Below are positions 24,369-33,022 of a DNA stretch of 64,000 nucleotides, piece by piece. Within the stretch, counting starts at the first letter, position 1, and each line of letters starts with the position of its first letter. The DNA is from Streptomyces fildesensis (GTDB taxonomy: Bacteria; Actinomycetota; Actinomycetes; Streptomycetales; Streptomycetaceae), in the NCBI RefSeq assembly GCF_016107395.1, contig NZ_JAAIKO010000014.1, positions 62,001 to 126,000 on the forward strand. The letters run 5' to 3'. The position numbers and the translations under genes were made by a program. The notes below the pieces were generated by a model that was given only the letters and a program-made list of their open reading frames with translations, was not told where the DNA came from and searched no databases.

Positions 24369-25435
24369 CGGTTGGCTCCCAGCGCGGTCAGCGGGTCGAC
24401 GGAGGTGATGCGGGCGATCGCGAGGGCCGAGCCGGCCAGGCCGAGCAGCACCATGACGGCGACGGGCACGGCGACGGTGGCCGGGCCGACGGCAAAGGGC
24501 ACCGCCGACGCGGCGACCGCTCCTCCCCCGGCCCCGATCGCACCGCCCAGCAGCGCCCCGCCGCCGAGCACGGCCAGCGCCTGCGCGAGCGCGTCGCGCA
24601 CCAGGTAGCCGCTGCTCGCGCCGATGGCCTTGAGCACCGCCACGTCGGGCTTGCGCTGCACCGTCCAGACCGTGAAGAACGCGCCGGTCACCAGGGCGCT
24701 CACCGCGAACAGGAACACCTGGATCATCTGCAGGCTGAGGTGCTCGGCCTGGTAGCCGTCGATCCCCACGAGCGCGTCGCCGCGCGCGACGGTCCTGGTC
24801 CCCCGCGCCGCGTCGGCCGCCCCGAGGTCCGCCCCCGACCGGCGGACGGCGAGCACGGTGGGCTGCCGCTGGCCGCTGATCCGCTGCCAGGTGGCGAGGG
24901 TGGTCCAGACGGTCGCGGCGTGCCCGTACGAGCGGGTGGCGGTGATCCCCGACACCGTCACCTTCTCGGTGCCGAGCCCGAGCGTTCCGCCGGGGCCGAC
25001 GCCGTAGGTGTCCGCGACCGACCGGCTCACCGCGACCTGGCCGTCGCGCGGGGCGCTGCCGGAGAGCAGCGGCGGCAGCAGGTCCGCCGAGCCGCCGAAG
25101 AGGCTCACCGAGCCCGCCGCGGTGGCGCCGGCGGCCCGGGTCATCGCGACGCCGAGCGGCTCGGCGGAGCCGACCCCGGGGGTACGTGCCCAGGCCGCGG
25201 CCTGGGCGGCGCTGATCGTGCTGCTGCTGAACGACACCTCGGCGGCGGCCCCGGCCGGGGCGCCGAACACGATGTCGGTCACGGGCAGCTCGTCGACGGC
25301 CGACGAGGCGTCGCGGCCGAGCCCGCCCGTCAGGCCGTAGAGGAACACGACGAGCGTGGTGATGAGCGTGACGACCACGCCCATGAGGGCGAACCGCCCC
25401 TTGGCGAATCTGATGTCACGGAGTGCGACGAACAC
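24365..25435 (-). CDS. FtsX-like ABC transporter permease
   Basis: 356 residues: an N-terminal membrane helix (FALMGVVVTLITTLVVFLYGL, about 15-36), a large extracytoplasmic MacB-type domain to about residue 230, then three more helices, with QRKPDVAVLKAIGASSGYLVRDAL before the third, typical of FtsX-like permeases. It is first in an operon with the ATPase and divergent from the histidine kinase, with 191 bp between. This layout is common for exporters that a NarL-type system regulates. Confidence 0.94.
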   Translation of the reverse strand: MFVALRDIRFAKGRFALMGVVVTLITTLVVFLYGLTGGLGRDASSAVDELPVTDIVFGAPAGAAAEVSFSSSTISAAQAAAWARTPGVGSAEPLGVAMTRAAGATAAGSVSLFGGSADLLPPLLSGSAPRDGQVAVSRSVADTYGVGPGGTLGLGTEKVTVSGITATRSYGHAATVWTTLATWQRISGQRQPTVLAVRRSGADLGAADAARGTRTVARGDALVGIDGYQAEHLSLQMIQVFLFAVSALVTGAFFTVWTVQRKPDVAVLKAIGASSGYLVRDALAQALAVLGGGALLGGAIGAGGGAVAASAVPFAVGPATVAVPVAVMVLLGLAGSALAIARITSVDPLTALGANR

Positions 25436-25564
25436 CTTCTGGACCCTCCTGGGTCGGACTGCTCGGTTCCGCCGGGTCGCCCGGCTGCGCCTTCTCCCGG
25501 CTCTCCCTCAAGGCTGTCCGGCCGGGCCGCCGCTGCCATCAGGGAGAGGAGCGGTACCGGAATC

Positions 25565-25580
25565 CATCGAAAGGTTGATG
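25565..25580. promoter_or_regulatory. Imperfect palindrome CATCGA-N4-TTGATG between ABC operon and kinase gene
   Basis: Outer arms CATC/GATG are perfect, the next pair is a G-T wobble and the one inside is A-T. It is the most AT-rich patch in the 191-bp divergent region. LuxR/NarL-type response regulators bind such short dyads, so it is a candidate site for the regulator at 26937. Confidence 0.35.
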
Positions 25581-25626
25581 CCAGGCCCCCGCTGAGGGCG
25601 TCCGGCTCCCCGTACCCTCGGTAGAT

Positions 25627-26940
25627 GTGAGCAACTCCGGCATATCCCTGTCCCCGGGCCGGCCCACCGGCTCCCGTACGCCCGAGGACACCCCCGCACT
25701 GCGCCTGATGCGCGCCGCCCTGCACGGCACGTTCTTCGTGCTGCTCGCCGTGGCGCTCGGCCCCGTGGCGTTCGGTGGTAAGTCGGCCGCACTGCTGGTG
25801 CCGGGCCTGCTGCTCGGGCTGGTCTACGGCGCGGGCGTGCTGCGCGAACGCCGGGAGCCCTCGCGGTCCTGGGTGCTGGGCTGGCTCGCCGCCGTCACCG
25901 CACTGTGGATCGGACTGCTGCTCGCCGACCGGGACTTCAGCTATGTCGTCTTCCCGCTGTTCTTCCTGTATCTGCACGTGCTGCCGCGGCGCTGGTCGCT
26001 GCCGGCCGTCGGCGCCGCGACCGCGCTGATCGTCGTCGCGCAGTCGCACGGGCCGGACGGTCTCACCGCCGCGAAGGTCATCGGACCGTCCGCGGGCGCG
26101 GCCGTCGCCGTGCTCACCGCGTTCGGGTACGCGGCCCTGTACCGCGAGAGCAGGCAGCGCCAGCGGCTGATCGACGACCTGACGAGGACGCGGGACGAAC
26201 TGGCGGCCGCCCAGCGCGAGGCGGGCCGGCTCGCCGAGCGGCAGCGGCTCGCCCGGGAGATCCACGACACGCTGGCCCAGGGGCTGTCCAGCATCGTGCT
26301 GCTGGCCCGTGCCGCGGACAGCGCGCTGCTGCCCGGCGGCGCGGGCCCCGGTACGGCGAGCGAACGGATCCAGGAGGCCGGGCGCACGGCGTCGGAGAAC
26401 CTCGCCGAGGCCCGTCGCTTCGTACAGGACCTCACGCCGCCCGCCCTCCAGGACGCCGCGCTGCCGGAGGCGCTGCGCCGCATCACGGCCGGTTTCGGCT
26501 CAGGACCGCAGGCGTCCGCGCAGCCCGCGCCGGAGATCGTCTTCCGGCTGGACGGCGATCCGTACCCGCTGCCCATCGAGGCGGAGGTCGCCCTGCTGCG
26601 GCTCACCCAGGAGGCGCTGGCCAACGTCGCCCGGCACGCGCGGGCCCGCAATGCCGCCGTGACGCTGGTCTTCCTCGACGGCCAGGTGACGCTGGACGTG
26701 TACGACGACGGGGTCGGGTTCACCCCGCAGGACCCCGGCGCCCCGCCCGCGGCCGGCGAGCGTGTCTCCTTCGGCCTGCACGGCATGCGCGAGCGCATCG
26801 CCGGGCTCGGCGGCACCCTGACCGTGGAGTCCGCGCCGGGCGAGGGCACGGCGGTCGCGGCGGCACTGCCGGTGCCCGCGGCCGACGCGGCCGCCCCGGA
26901 ACCGGACGCTCAGCCGGCGCCGGCCACGGTGCCGAGGTGA
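25627..26940 (+). CDS. NarL-type sensor histidine kinase
   Basis: 437 residues. The first ~175 hold about six membrane helices without a large external loop, so it probably senses the membrane itself. A short coiled region (RDELAAAQREAGRLAERQR) leads to the HisKA_3 box REIHDTLAQGLSSIV with the phospho-accepting His about residue 213. The ATPase domain has LTQEALANVARHA (N box), DDGVGF (G1) and GLHGMRERI. It starts at GTG 25627. The response regulator overlaps its stop by 4 bp, and the system is divergent from an FtsX-type ABC operon. Confidence 0.95.
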   Translation: MSNSGISLSPGRPTGSRTPEDTPALRLMRAALHGTFFVLLAVALGPVAFGGKSAALLVPGLLLGLVYGAGVLRERREPSRSWVLGWLAAVTALWIGLLLADRDFSYVVFPLFFLYLHVLPRRWSLPAVGAATALIVVAQSHGPDGLTAAKVIGPSAGAAVAVLTAFGYAALYRESRQRQRLIDDLTRTRDELAAAQREAGRLAERQRLAREIHDTLAQGLSSIVLLARAADSALLPGGAGPGTASERIQEAGRTASENLAEARRFVQDLTPPALQDAALPEALRRITAGFGSGPQASAQPAPEIVFRLDGDPYPLPIEAEVALLRLTQEALANVARHARARNAAVTLVFLDGQVTLDVYDDGVGFTPQDPGAPPAAGERVSFGLHGMRERIAGLGGTLTVESAPGEGTAVAAALPVPAADAAAPEPDAQPAPATVPR

Positions 26941-27572
26941 TCCGGATCCTGATCGTCGACGACCACCCCGTCGTACGGCGCGGTCTGCGCGCCATGGTCG
27001 ACGACCTGCCGGAGCTGGAGGCGGTCGGCGAGGCCGCCGACGGCGCCGAGGCGCTGCGGCTGCTGGCCGGCGGGACCGTAGCGCGTCCTGACGTGGTCCT
27101 CATGGATCTGCAGATGGGCGCCGGCATGCACGGGGTGGAGGCCACCCGGCGGATCACCGCGCTGCCGGACCCGCCCGCCGTCCTCATCCTGACCACGTAC
27201 AGCACCGACGCCGACATCCTGGCGGCCGTCGAGGCCGGCGCCACCGGCTATCTGCTCAAGGACGCACCTCCGGAGGAGGTCGCCGCCGCCGTGCGCTGCG
27301 CCGCCCGGGGCGAGACCGTGCTGGCCCCGCCGGTCGCCGCGCGGCTGCTGGGCAGGGTCCGGTCGGGGCGGCCCACCCTGTCACCGCGCGAGGCCGAGAT
27401 CCTGCAGCTGCTCGCCGAGGGGCTGGCCAACAAGCAGATCTCCCGCCGGCTCTTCATCAGCGAGGCCACCGTCAAGACCCATCTGGTGCACATCTACGAC
27501 AAGCTCGACGTCGACAGCCGCACCGGCGCCATCGCGGCGGGCCTGAGCAGCGGCCTGATCCGGGCCTCCTGA
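26937..27572 (+). CDS. NarL/LuxR-family response regulator
   Basis: 211 residues. The receiver has the acidic pair in LIVDDHPVV, phospho-acceptor Asp about residue 57 in VLMDLQM, Thr in LILTTYS and Lys in GYLLKDAP. The C-terminal LuxR helix-turn-helix is LSPREAEILQLLAEGLANKQISRRLFISEATVKTHL. GTG 26937 overlaps the kinase stop (GTGA). It is expected to bind near 25565 and control the divergent ABC operon. The receiver is complete, unlike that of the regulator at 46481. Confidence 0.95.
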   Translation: MIRILIVDDHPVVRRGLRAMVDDLPELEAVGEAADGAEALRLLAGGTVARPDVVLMDLQMGAGMHGVEATRRITALPDPPAVLILTTYSTDADILAAVEAGATGYLLKDAPPEEVAAAVRCAARGETVLAPPVAARLLGRVRSGRPTLSPREAEILQLLAEGLANKQISRRLFISEATVKTHLVHIYDKLDVDSRTGAIAAGLSSGLIRAS

Positions 27573-27676
27573 GGGACCCGGCTTTGGTGCTGACAACGCT
27601 GCGCCGGGCGAGCGAAGGAAGGTGCGAGAATCGGGGCTGCAGGCAAGCCGTTCGAGACGTCCCGGGAGATCCACGT

Positions 27677-29104
27677 ATGAGCCCCACCATTCCCTCCACG
27701 ATGGACCGACCGCACTTCATCGGCATCGGCGGAGCCGGAATGTCGGGGATCGCCAAGATCCTCGCGCAGCGCGGCGCCAAGGTCGCGGGCAGCGACGCGA
27801 AGGACTCCGAGACGGCCGAGGCGCTGCGGTCCCTCGGGGTCGCGGTGCGCATCGGCCATGACGCCCGGCATCTGGCTCCGGACGCCTCCTGCGTGGTCGT
27901 CTCCAGCGCCATCCGCGCGGAGAACCCGGAACTGGCGGCCGCCGCCGAGCGCGGTATCCCGGTCGTGCACCGGTCCGACGCGCTCGCCGCGCTGATGGAC
28001 GGCACCCGCCCGATCGCGGTGGCCGGCACCCACGGCAAGACCACCACCACCTCGATGCTCGCGGTCAGCCTCACCGCGCTCGGCCTCGACCCCTCGTACG
28101 CCATCGGCGGCGACCTGGACGCGCCCGGCTCCAACGCCCACCACGGCGGCGGCGAGATCTTCGTGGCGGAGGCGGACGAGAGCGACCGCAGCTTCCACAA
28201 GTACGCGCCCGAGGTCGCGATCATCCTCAACGTGGAGCTGGACCACCACGCCAACTACGCGTCGATGGACGAGATCTACGACTCCTTCGAGACGTTCGTC
28301 GGCCGGATCCGGCCCGGCGGCACGCTCGTCATCTCCGCCGACCAGCCGGGCGCCGTCGAGCTGACCTCGCGGGTCCGCGACATCGGCGGGCTGAACATCG
28401 TCACCGTCGGGGAGTCCGAGGGCGCCGACCTGCGGATCACCAAGATCAACCAGCGGGGTCTGACGAGCGAGGTCACCGTCCTGCTCGACGGGCGGATGCT
28501 CACCTTCACCGTCTCCGTGCCCGGCCGGCACTACGCGCACAACGCGGTGGCCGCGCTCGCCGCCGGTATCGCGCTCGGCACGCCCGCGCGCAATCTCGCC
28601 TCGGCGCTCGCCAAGTACACCGGCGTCCGGCGCCGGCTGCAGCTCAAGGGCGAGGCGGCCGGCGTCCAGGTGATCGACTCCTACGCCCACCACCCGACCG
28701 AGATGACCGCCGACCTGGAGGCCATCAAGGGCGCGGTTGGGGGCTCCTCCCGGCCGGAGGTTGGGGGAGGGTCGCGGGTGCTGGTGGTCTTCCAGCCGCA
28801 CCTGTTCAGCCGCACCCGCGAGCTGGGCGTCGAGATGGGCCAGGCGCTGGCGCTGGCCGACGCCTCCGTGGTGCTGGACATCTACCCGGCCCGCGAGGAC
28901 CCGATCCCCGGCGTCACCAGCGCCCTGATCATCGACGCTGCCACCGCCGCGGGCGCCGATGTGACGGCCGAGCACGACAAGGACGCGATCCCGGACGTGA
29001 TCGCCGGAATGGCCAAGCCCGGCGACCTTGTTCTCACTATGGGCGCGGGCGACGTGACCGACCTCGGTCCGCTCATCCTGTCCCGCCTGGAGAGCCAGAA
29101 CTGA
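27677..29104 (+). CDS. murC: UDP-N-acetylmuramate--L-alanine ligase
   Basis: 475 residues, a complete Mur ligase: FIGIGGAGMSGIAKIL at the N-terminus, ATP loop AGTHGKTTTTSM, VAEADESDRSF, IILNVELDHHANY, SYAHHPTEM and VFQPHLFSRTRELG. It adds L-Ala to UDP-MurNAc in the cytoplasmic phase of peptidoglycan synthesis. ATG 27677 follows a GGGAG site. It stands alone rather than in the dcw cluster. A short palindromic element adds about 12 residues in frame near residue 356, just before VVFQPH; the flanking motifs are intact, so it probably remains active. msrB follows after 11 bp. Confidence 0.96.
   Translation: MSPTIPSTMDRPHFIGIGGAGMSGIAKILAQRGAKVAGSDAKDSETAEALRSLGVAVRIGHDARHLAPDASCVVVSSAIRAENPELAAAAERGIPVVHRSDALAALMDGTRPIAVAGTHGKTTTTSMLAVSLTALGLDPSYAIGGDLDAPGSNAHHGGGEIFVAEADESDRSFHKYAPEVAIILNVELDHHANYASMDEIYDSFETFVGRIRPGGTLVISADQPGAVELTSRVRDIGGLNIVTVGESEGADLRITKINQRGLTSEVTVLLDGRMLTFTVSVPGRHYAHNAVAALAAGIALGTPARNLASALAKYTGVRRRLQLKGEAAGVQVIDSYAHHPTEMTADLEAIKGAVGGSSRPEVGGGSRVLVVFQPHLFSRTRELGVEMGQALALADASVVLDIYPAREDPIPGVTSALIIDAATAAGADVTAEHDKDAIPDVIAGMAKPGDLVLTMGAGDVTDLGPLILSRLESQN
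28735..28771. repeat. Short palindromic element inside murC
   Basis: A near-palindromic stretch with TTGGGGG direct repeats on both sides (28737-28743 and 28761-28767) and a central CCTCC-CGGCC-GGAGG stem. It is in frame and encodes a Gly/Ser/Pro insertion (VGGSSRPEVGGG). It resembles, from memory, a family of short repeats scattered through Streptomyces genomes and sometimes found inside genes. Confidence 0.65.
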
Positions 29105-29115
29105 GGAGCAACGGC

Positions 29116-29520
29116 ATGCCGTACGAAGTCGAGAAGTCCGACGAGCAGTGGCGCGAGGAGCTGTCCTCCCAGGAGTACGCGGTCCTGCGCGAGGCCGGCA
29201 CCGAACGGCCCTTCGTCGGCGAGTACACCGACACCAGGACCACCGGTGTCTACTCCTGCCGTGCCTGCGACGCCGAGCTGTTCCGCTCGGACACGAAGTT
29301 CGAGTCGCACTGCGGCTGGCCGTCCTTCTACGACCCGGCCGACTCCGCCGCCGTCGAGCTGATCGAGGACCGCAGCATGGGCGCGGTCCGCACCGAGGTC
29401 CGCTGCGCGAAGTGCGGATCCCACCTCGGCCATGTCTTCGAGGGCGAGGGCTACGCCACACCCACCGATCAGCGCTACTGCATCAACTCGATCTCGCTGC
29501 GGCTGGCCCCGCAGGAGTGA
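29116..29520 (+). CDS. msrB: Peptide-methionine (R)-S-oxide reductase
   Basis: 134 residues, full-length MsrB. Zinc is held by CRAC and CAKC; the substrate pocket shows HCGWPSFYDP, GSHLGHVFEGEG and the catalytic Cys in RYCINSISL. It reduces the R-sulfoxide of methionine in oxidised proteins, using thioredoxin. AGGAG precedes ATG 29116, and the gene is 11 bp after murC, so probably in the same transcript. Confidence 0.96.
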   Translation: MPYEVEKSDEQWREELSSQEYAVLREAGTERPFVGEYTDTRTTGVYSCRACDAELFRSDTKFESHCGWPSFYDPADSAAVELIEDRSMGAVRTEVRCAKCGSHLGHVFEGEGYATPTDQRYCINSISLRLAPQE

Positions 29521-29702
29521 TCCCGACCTCCCGGGAGTGACCCACCGGGAGTGATCCCGCGGGCACGGGCCGTGCATCCAGGGGGTGCGCGGCCCGGCTG
29601 CCGCCGTGCTTCGAGCCGTGGCAGGCAGGCATTCAGGCACCTCACATCACGACGCCTCGCAATGGTCACGTCAAGTCCAGCCGGCGCGGCGATGAAGTAC
29701 CC

Positions 29703-30521
29703 ATGACGACCCTGGAATCCTTCGCCACCGCCGTCCCCGACTCCCCCGCCACCCCTCCCCCCGCCTCTCCCACCACCGCCGTGAGCCCGCGCTACTCCGT
29801 GTCGCTGGCCCGGGACGCGGCGGACGTACGGGCCGCGCAGCGCCTGCGCCACCAGGTCTTCGCCGGTGAGATGGGAGCACTGCTCGACTCCCCCGAGCCC
29901 GGCTGGGACATCGACTCCTTCGACGCCCACTGCGACCACCTGATCGTCCGCGAGGAGACCACCGGCGCGGTCGTCGGCACCTACCGGCTGCTGCCGCCGG
30001 AGCGCGCCGCCGCGGCCGGGCGGCTGTACGGGGAGAGCGAGTTCGACCTCTCCCGGCACGCTGCGATCCGCGGTGACCTGGTCGAGGTCGGCCGGTCCTG
30101 CGTCCACCCCGACCACCGGGACGGAGCGGTGATCAGCCTGATGTGGGCGGGTATCGCCCGCTATCTGGTACGCACCGGCCACAACTGGCTGGCCGGCTGC
30201 TGCTCGGTGCCGCTCACCGACGGCGGGACCTCCGCCGCCGGGGTGTGGGACACCGTGCGGGCCCGCCACCTGTCGCCCGAGGAGTACCGGGTGCGCCCGC
30301 TGCGCGCCTGGGACCCGACGGGTATCGAGCGTCCGCGTCCCGGTGGCCGCAACGCCCTCCCGCCGCTGCTGCGCGGCTATCTGCGGCTGGGTGCCTGGGT
30401 CTGCGGGGAGCCCGCGCACGACCCGGACTTCGGCGTGGCCGACCTGTACATCCTGCTGTCGCTGCGCCGGACCGACCCGCGCTATCTGCGGCACTTCCTC
30501 TCGCTCGCCCCCGCGCAATGA
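29703..30521 (+). CDS. olsB: OlsB-like N-acyltransferase (ornithine lipid, first step)
   Basis: 272 residues in the GNAT-like hemolysin/OlsB family: a Pro/Thr-rich N-terminus of about 30 residues, then SVSLARDAADVRAAQRLRHQVFAGEMG, DAHCDHLIVREETTGAVVGTYRLLPP, LVEVGRSCVHPDHRDG and DPDFGVADLYILLSL. OlsB transfers a 3-hydroxyacyl chain from ACP to the alpha-amino group of ornithine. The following gene overlaps by 4 bp and is a PlsC-type acyltransferase, the second step (OlsA). The pairing is the main reason for the assignment; the amino acid acceptor could differ. Confidence 0.85.
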   Translation: MTTLESFATAVPDSPATPPPASPTTAVSPRYSVSLARDAADVRAAQRLRHQVFAGEMGALLDSPEPGWDIDSFDAHCDHLIVREETTGAVVGTYRLLPPERAAAAGRLYGESEFDLSRHAAIRGDLVEVGRSCVHPDHRDGAVISLMWAGIARYLVRTGHNWLAGCCSVPLTDGGTSAAGVWDTVRARHLSPEEYRVRPLRAWDPTGIERPRPGGRNALPPLLRGYLRLGAWVCGEPAHDPDFGVADLYILLSLRRTDPRYLRHFLSLAPAQ

Positions 30522-31474
30522 GACTCCTCACGCGCCCGGCGCCCGGCCCGGCGGCGCTGCCCGCCGCGACGCCTCCCCCCGCGGTGCCGCCGACCGGTGT
30601 CCCGCACTGGCTGCCGAGTGCGCCCTGCACCCCCGGGCACTGTCTGGCCGGGACCTTCGCAACCGTGGGCCGGCCACGCCAGGCGGCGCGCTGCGCGGCG
30701 GGGATCGCGCTGGTGGCCGTCGGGCTCGCCCTGGCGCCGCTGGTGCGCTGCTGCCGTCCGGCACTGCGGGGCCGGCTCACCCGGGCCTGGGCCCGGACGG
30801 TGCCCGCCGCCTTCGGGGTGCGGGTGCGGATCCGGGTGTCCGGTGCGGCGGGGGGCGTCCCCGCGGGCGGTGTGCTGGTGGTGGCCAACCACATCTCCTG
30901 GCTGGACATCCCGCTGGTCGCCGCCGTGCGCCCGGCCCGGATGCTCGCCAAGAGCGAGGTCGCGTCCTGGCCCTTCCTGGGGGCTCTGGTGTCCCGCGGC
31001 GGCACCCTGTTCATCGAACGCGACCGGCTGCGGGCGCTGCCCGGCACCGTCGCCCGGATCGCCTCGGTGCTGCGCGCGGGCACCCCGGTCGTCGTGTTCC
31101 CGGAGGGCAGCACCTGGTGCGGCCGGCGGCAGGGCCGTTTCCGTCCCGCCGTGTTCCAGGCCGCGCTGGACGCGAGGGTCGCGGTGCAGCCCGTACTGAT
31201 CCGGTACCGGCTCGGCGCGGGTCCGGCCACGGCGGCCGCGTTCGTCGGCGAGGACACCCTGGTGGCCTCGCTGCTCCGGGTGACCGCCGCCCGCGGCCTC
31301 GTCGCCGAGGTCAGCGTGCTGCCCCCGATCCCGCCCGGTGCCCACCACGACCGCCGTTCGCTGGCACGGGCGGCCCAGCGGGCGGTGACCGGGCCGGAGT
31401 TCGGCCCGCCGGACCGGCACGGCCCGCCCCCCGGGCCCGGCCGGCGGCTGGAGGCCGGATCGTCAGCGGCGTGA
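30518..31474 (+). CDS. olsA: PlsC/OlsA-like 1-acylglycerol-3-phosphate acyltransferase
   Basis: 318 residues. The acyltransferase motifs are NHISWLD (NHx4D) and FPEGST, with LAKSEVASWPFLGALVSRGGTLFIERD between them. A membrane helix at about 60-80 precedes the domain and a Pro/Gly-rich tail follows it. Acting on lyso-ornithine lipid (OlsA) is the best reading, given the overlapping olsB-like gene; phosphatidic acid synthesis is the alternative. ATG 30518 overlaps the upstream stop as ATGA. The 3' end overlaps the convergent permease gene by 12 bp. Confidence 0.85.
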   Translation: MRLLTRPAPGPAALPAATPPPAVPPTGVPHWLPSAPCTPGHCLAGTFATVGRPRQAARCAAGIALVAVGLALAPLVRCCRPALRGRLTRAWARTVPAAFGVRVRIRVSGAAGGVPAGGVLVVANHISWLDIPLVAAVRPARMLAKSEVASWPFLGALVSRGGTLFIERDRLRALPGTVARIASVLRAGTPVVVFPEGSTWCGRRQGRFRPAVFQAALDARVAVQPVLIRYRLGAGPATAAAFVGEDTLVASLLRVTAARGLVAEVSVLPPIPPGAHHDRRSLARAAQRAVTGPEFGPPDRHGPPPGPGRRLEAGSSAA

Positions 31475-32128
31475 ACCGAGCGCACAGGCGACCGCGGTCG
31501 CCGCGGCCGCCGCGACTGCCGCCAGGCACAGGGGCACCAGCGGCAGCCCGACCGTGCCGGTCTGCGAGCCGCTGACCAGTCCCGACACGGCGGCGTTGGC
31601 GGGCGAGCCGCCGATGACCAGCACCAGCAGGGCACTCAGTCCGGAGACCGGGATCGCCCAGCCGGCGCGGCGCAGCACCGGCGGGTTGGTGAGCGCGCCG
31701 ACCGCGAGGCCGAGCAGCGCGGAGACGAGCACGGCCAGCAGCCCGGCCGTGACCGCCGGTCCGAGCGGGACCACGTGCCGGCGATCGGCGGTGTGCGCGT
31801 CGCTGATCACCGCGACCACCGCCACCCCGGCGGCGCCGAGGGCACCGGCCGCGAGCAGCGCCGTCAGCACGCTCGACAGATGCACGCGGCCCGGTCCGGC
31901 CGCCGCGGCGGCACAGGCCCGCGCGGCGGGCGGCTCGTTGGTGACGCACACCCGCACCAGCCAGGCGGCGACGGGGAGCATTCCGGCGGCGGCGAAGGCC
32001 AGCGAGTCGAGCAGCGGCTGCCCCGACGAGATCCCGATGGCCATGATCACCCCGTAGAGCAGCACCGGCGGCAGCCAGCGCTGGGAGCGGATCAGCAGCG
32101 CGGCCTGGTAGCGGACAAGGGCGGTCAT
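31463..32128 (-). CDS. Membrane component of ABC transporter (permease-like)
   Basis: 221 residues with about six hydrophobic helices (for example LPPVLLYGVIMAIGI, FAAAGMLPVAAWLV, AVTAGLLAVLVSALLGLAVGAL). No family signature is visible, but the start overlaps the ATPase stop by 4 bp and the size fits an ABC-2-like permease. Cargo is unknown. Confidence 0.8.
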   Translation of the reverse strand: MTALVRYQAALLIRSQRWLPPVLLYGVIMAIGISSGQPLLDSLAFAAAGMLPVAAWLVRVCVTNEPPAARACAAAAAGPGRVHLSSVLTALLAAGALGAAGVAVVAVISDAHTADRRHVVPLGPAVTAGLLAVLVSALLGLAVGALTNPPVLRRAGWAIPVSGLSALLVLVIGGSPANAAVSGLVSGSQTGTVGLPLVPLCLAAVAAAAATAVACALGSRR

Positions 32129-33021
32129 CCGGTGTCTCCCCGGGTGTCGGCGGGCCCCGTTCCGGAGCCGGGACCGGTCTCCGGGCCCGCGGCCCCCGGT
32201 CCCGGCTCCGGCCGGACGGCCCGGATGTGCCAGGGCGGGTCGGCTGTGAGCAGCGCGCGCAGGACCGCGTCGGACTCATGGGCCGGGACAGTGATCCGGA
32301 TCCGGCCCGGTGCGGCGGGCCCGTAGCCGGGAGTGCCCGGAAGGGCGGGCGGTTCACCGGGGCCTGACGCTTCGACGACCACCCGTGGGACGTCCGCTTC
32401 CGCGCCGGCCGCCGCTACGGCGGTGAGCCGGCCGTCCGCGAACCGGTGGACGCCGGACGGCTCGCCCGCGAGCCGCCACGCGTCGTGGTCGACGAAGACG
32501 ACGGCACCGCCCGCCGCGACCCGTTCGCGCACCGCGTCGTCGAGGACCGTGCGGGCCGCCTCGTCCAGGCCCGTCCACGCCTCGTCCAGGACCAGCAACC
32601 GCGGCTCGGCGAGCAGCGCCTGGACGACGGCGATCTTCTGGGCGGTGCCCTTGGACAGCTCGTCCATCGGGGTGCGGGCGTGGCCGGCGGCCCCGAACCG
32701 CTCCAGCCACTCCCCCGCGCGCCGGCCTGCCGTGGTGCGGCGCAGCCCGTGGATCGCGCCGAGGTGGACGAGGTAGCCATGGGCGTCGAACGGCAGCGCG
32801 GGCGGGAAACGTTCGGGCACGTACGCGGTCGCGGGGCGGCCGGTGATCCGCCCCGTGGACGGCCGGTCGACGCCGGCGACGATGCGCAGCAGCGTCGACT
32901 TCCCACTGCCGTTGGCGCCCTGGACGCGCAGCAGCGAACCCGGTGGCACGTCGAGGTCCACGTCCCGCAGCACCCAGGGCCCGCCGAGGCCGTAGCGCCG
33001 GCCGACGCGCTCCAGCCTCAT
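32125..33021 (-). CDS. ABC transporter ATP-binding protein with C-terminal extension
   Basis: 298 residues. Walker A QGANGSGKSTLL, a signature that reads LSKGTAQKIAVVQALL rather than LSGGQ, and Walker B LLVLDEAWTGLDEAA with VVFVDHD. The LSKGT-type signature is typical of ABC-2 exporters such as CcmA or gliding-motility types. About 90 Pro/Gly/Ala-rich residues follow the core. Its ATG overlaps the region just past the AIM24 stop (1-bp gap), making AIM24-ATPase-permease a tight operon. Confidence 0.92.
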   Translation of the reverse strand: MRLERVGRRYGLGGPWVLRDVDLDVPPGSLLRVQGANGSGKSTLLRIVAGVDRPSTGRITGRPATAYVPERFPPALPFDAHGYLVHLGAIHGLRRTTAGRRAGEWLERFGAAGHARTPMDELSKGTAQKIAVVQALLAEPRLLVLDEAWTGLDEAARTVLDDAVRERVAAGGAVVFVDHDAWRLAGEPSGVHRFADGRLTAVAAAGAEADVPRVVVEASGPGEPPALPGTPGYGPAAPGRIRITVPAHESDAVLRALLTADPPWHIRAVRPEPGPGAAGPETGPGSGTGPADTRGDTG

Positions 33022-33022
33022 G

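Noticed and set aside
29513..29560. Three GGAGTGA copies after msrB as an iteron-like array
   Set aside because: Spacing is uneven (20 and 14 bp), the first copy is inside the msrB coding end, and the sequence is simple. Chance duplication is more likely.
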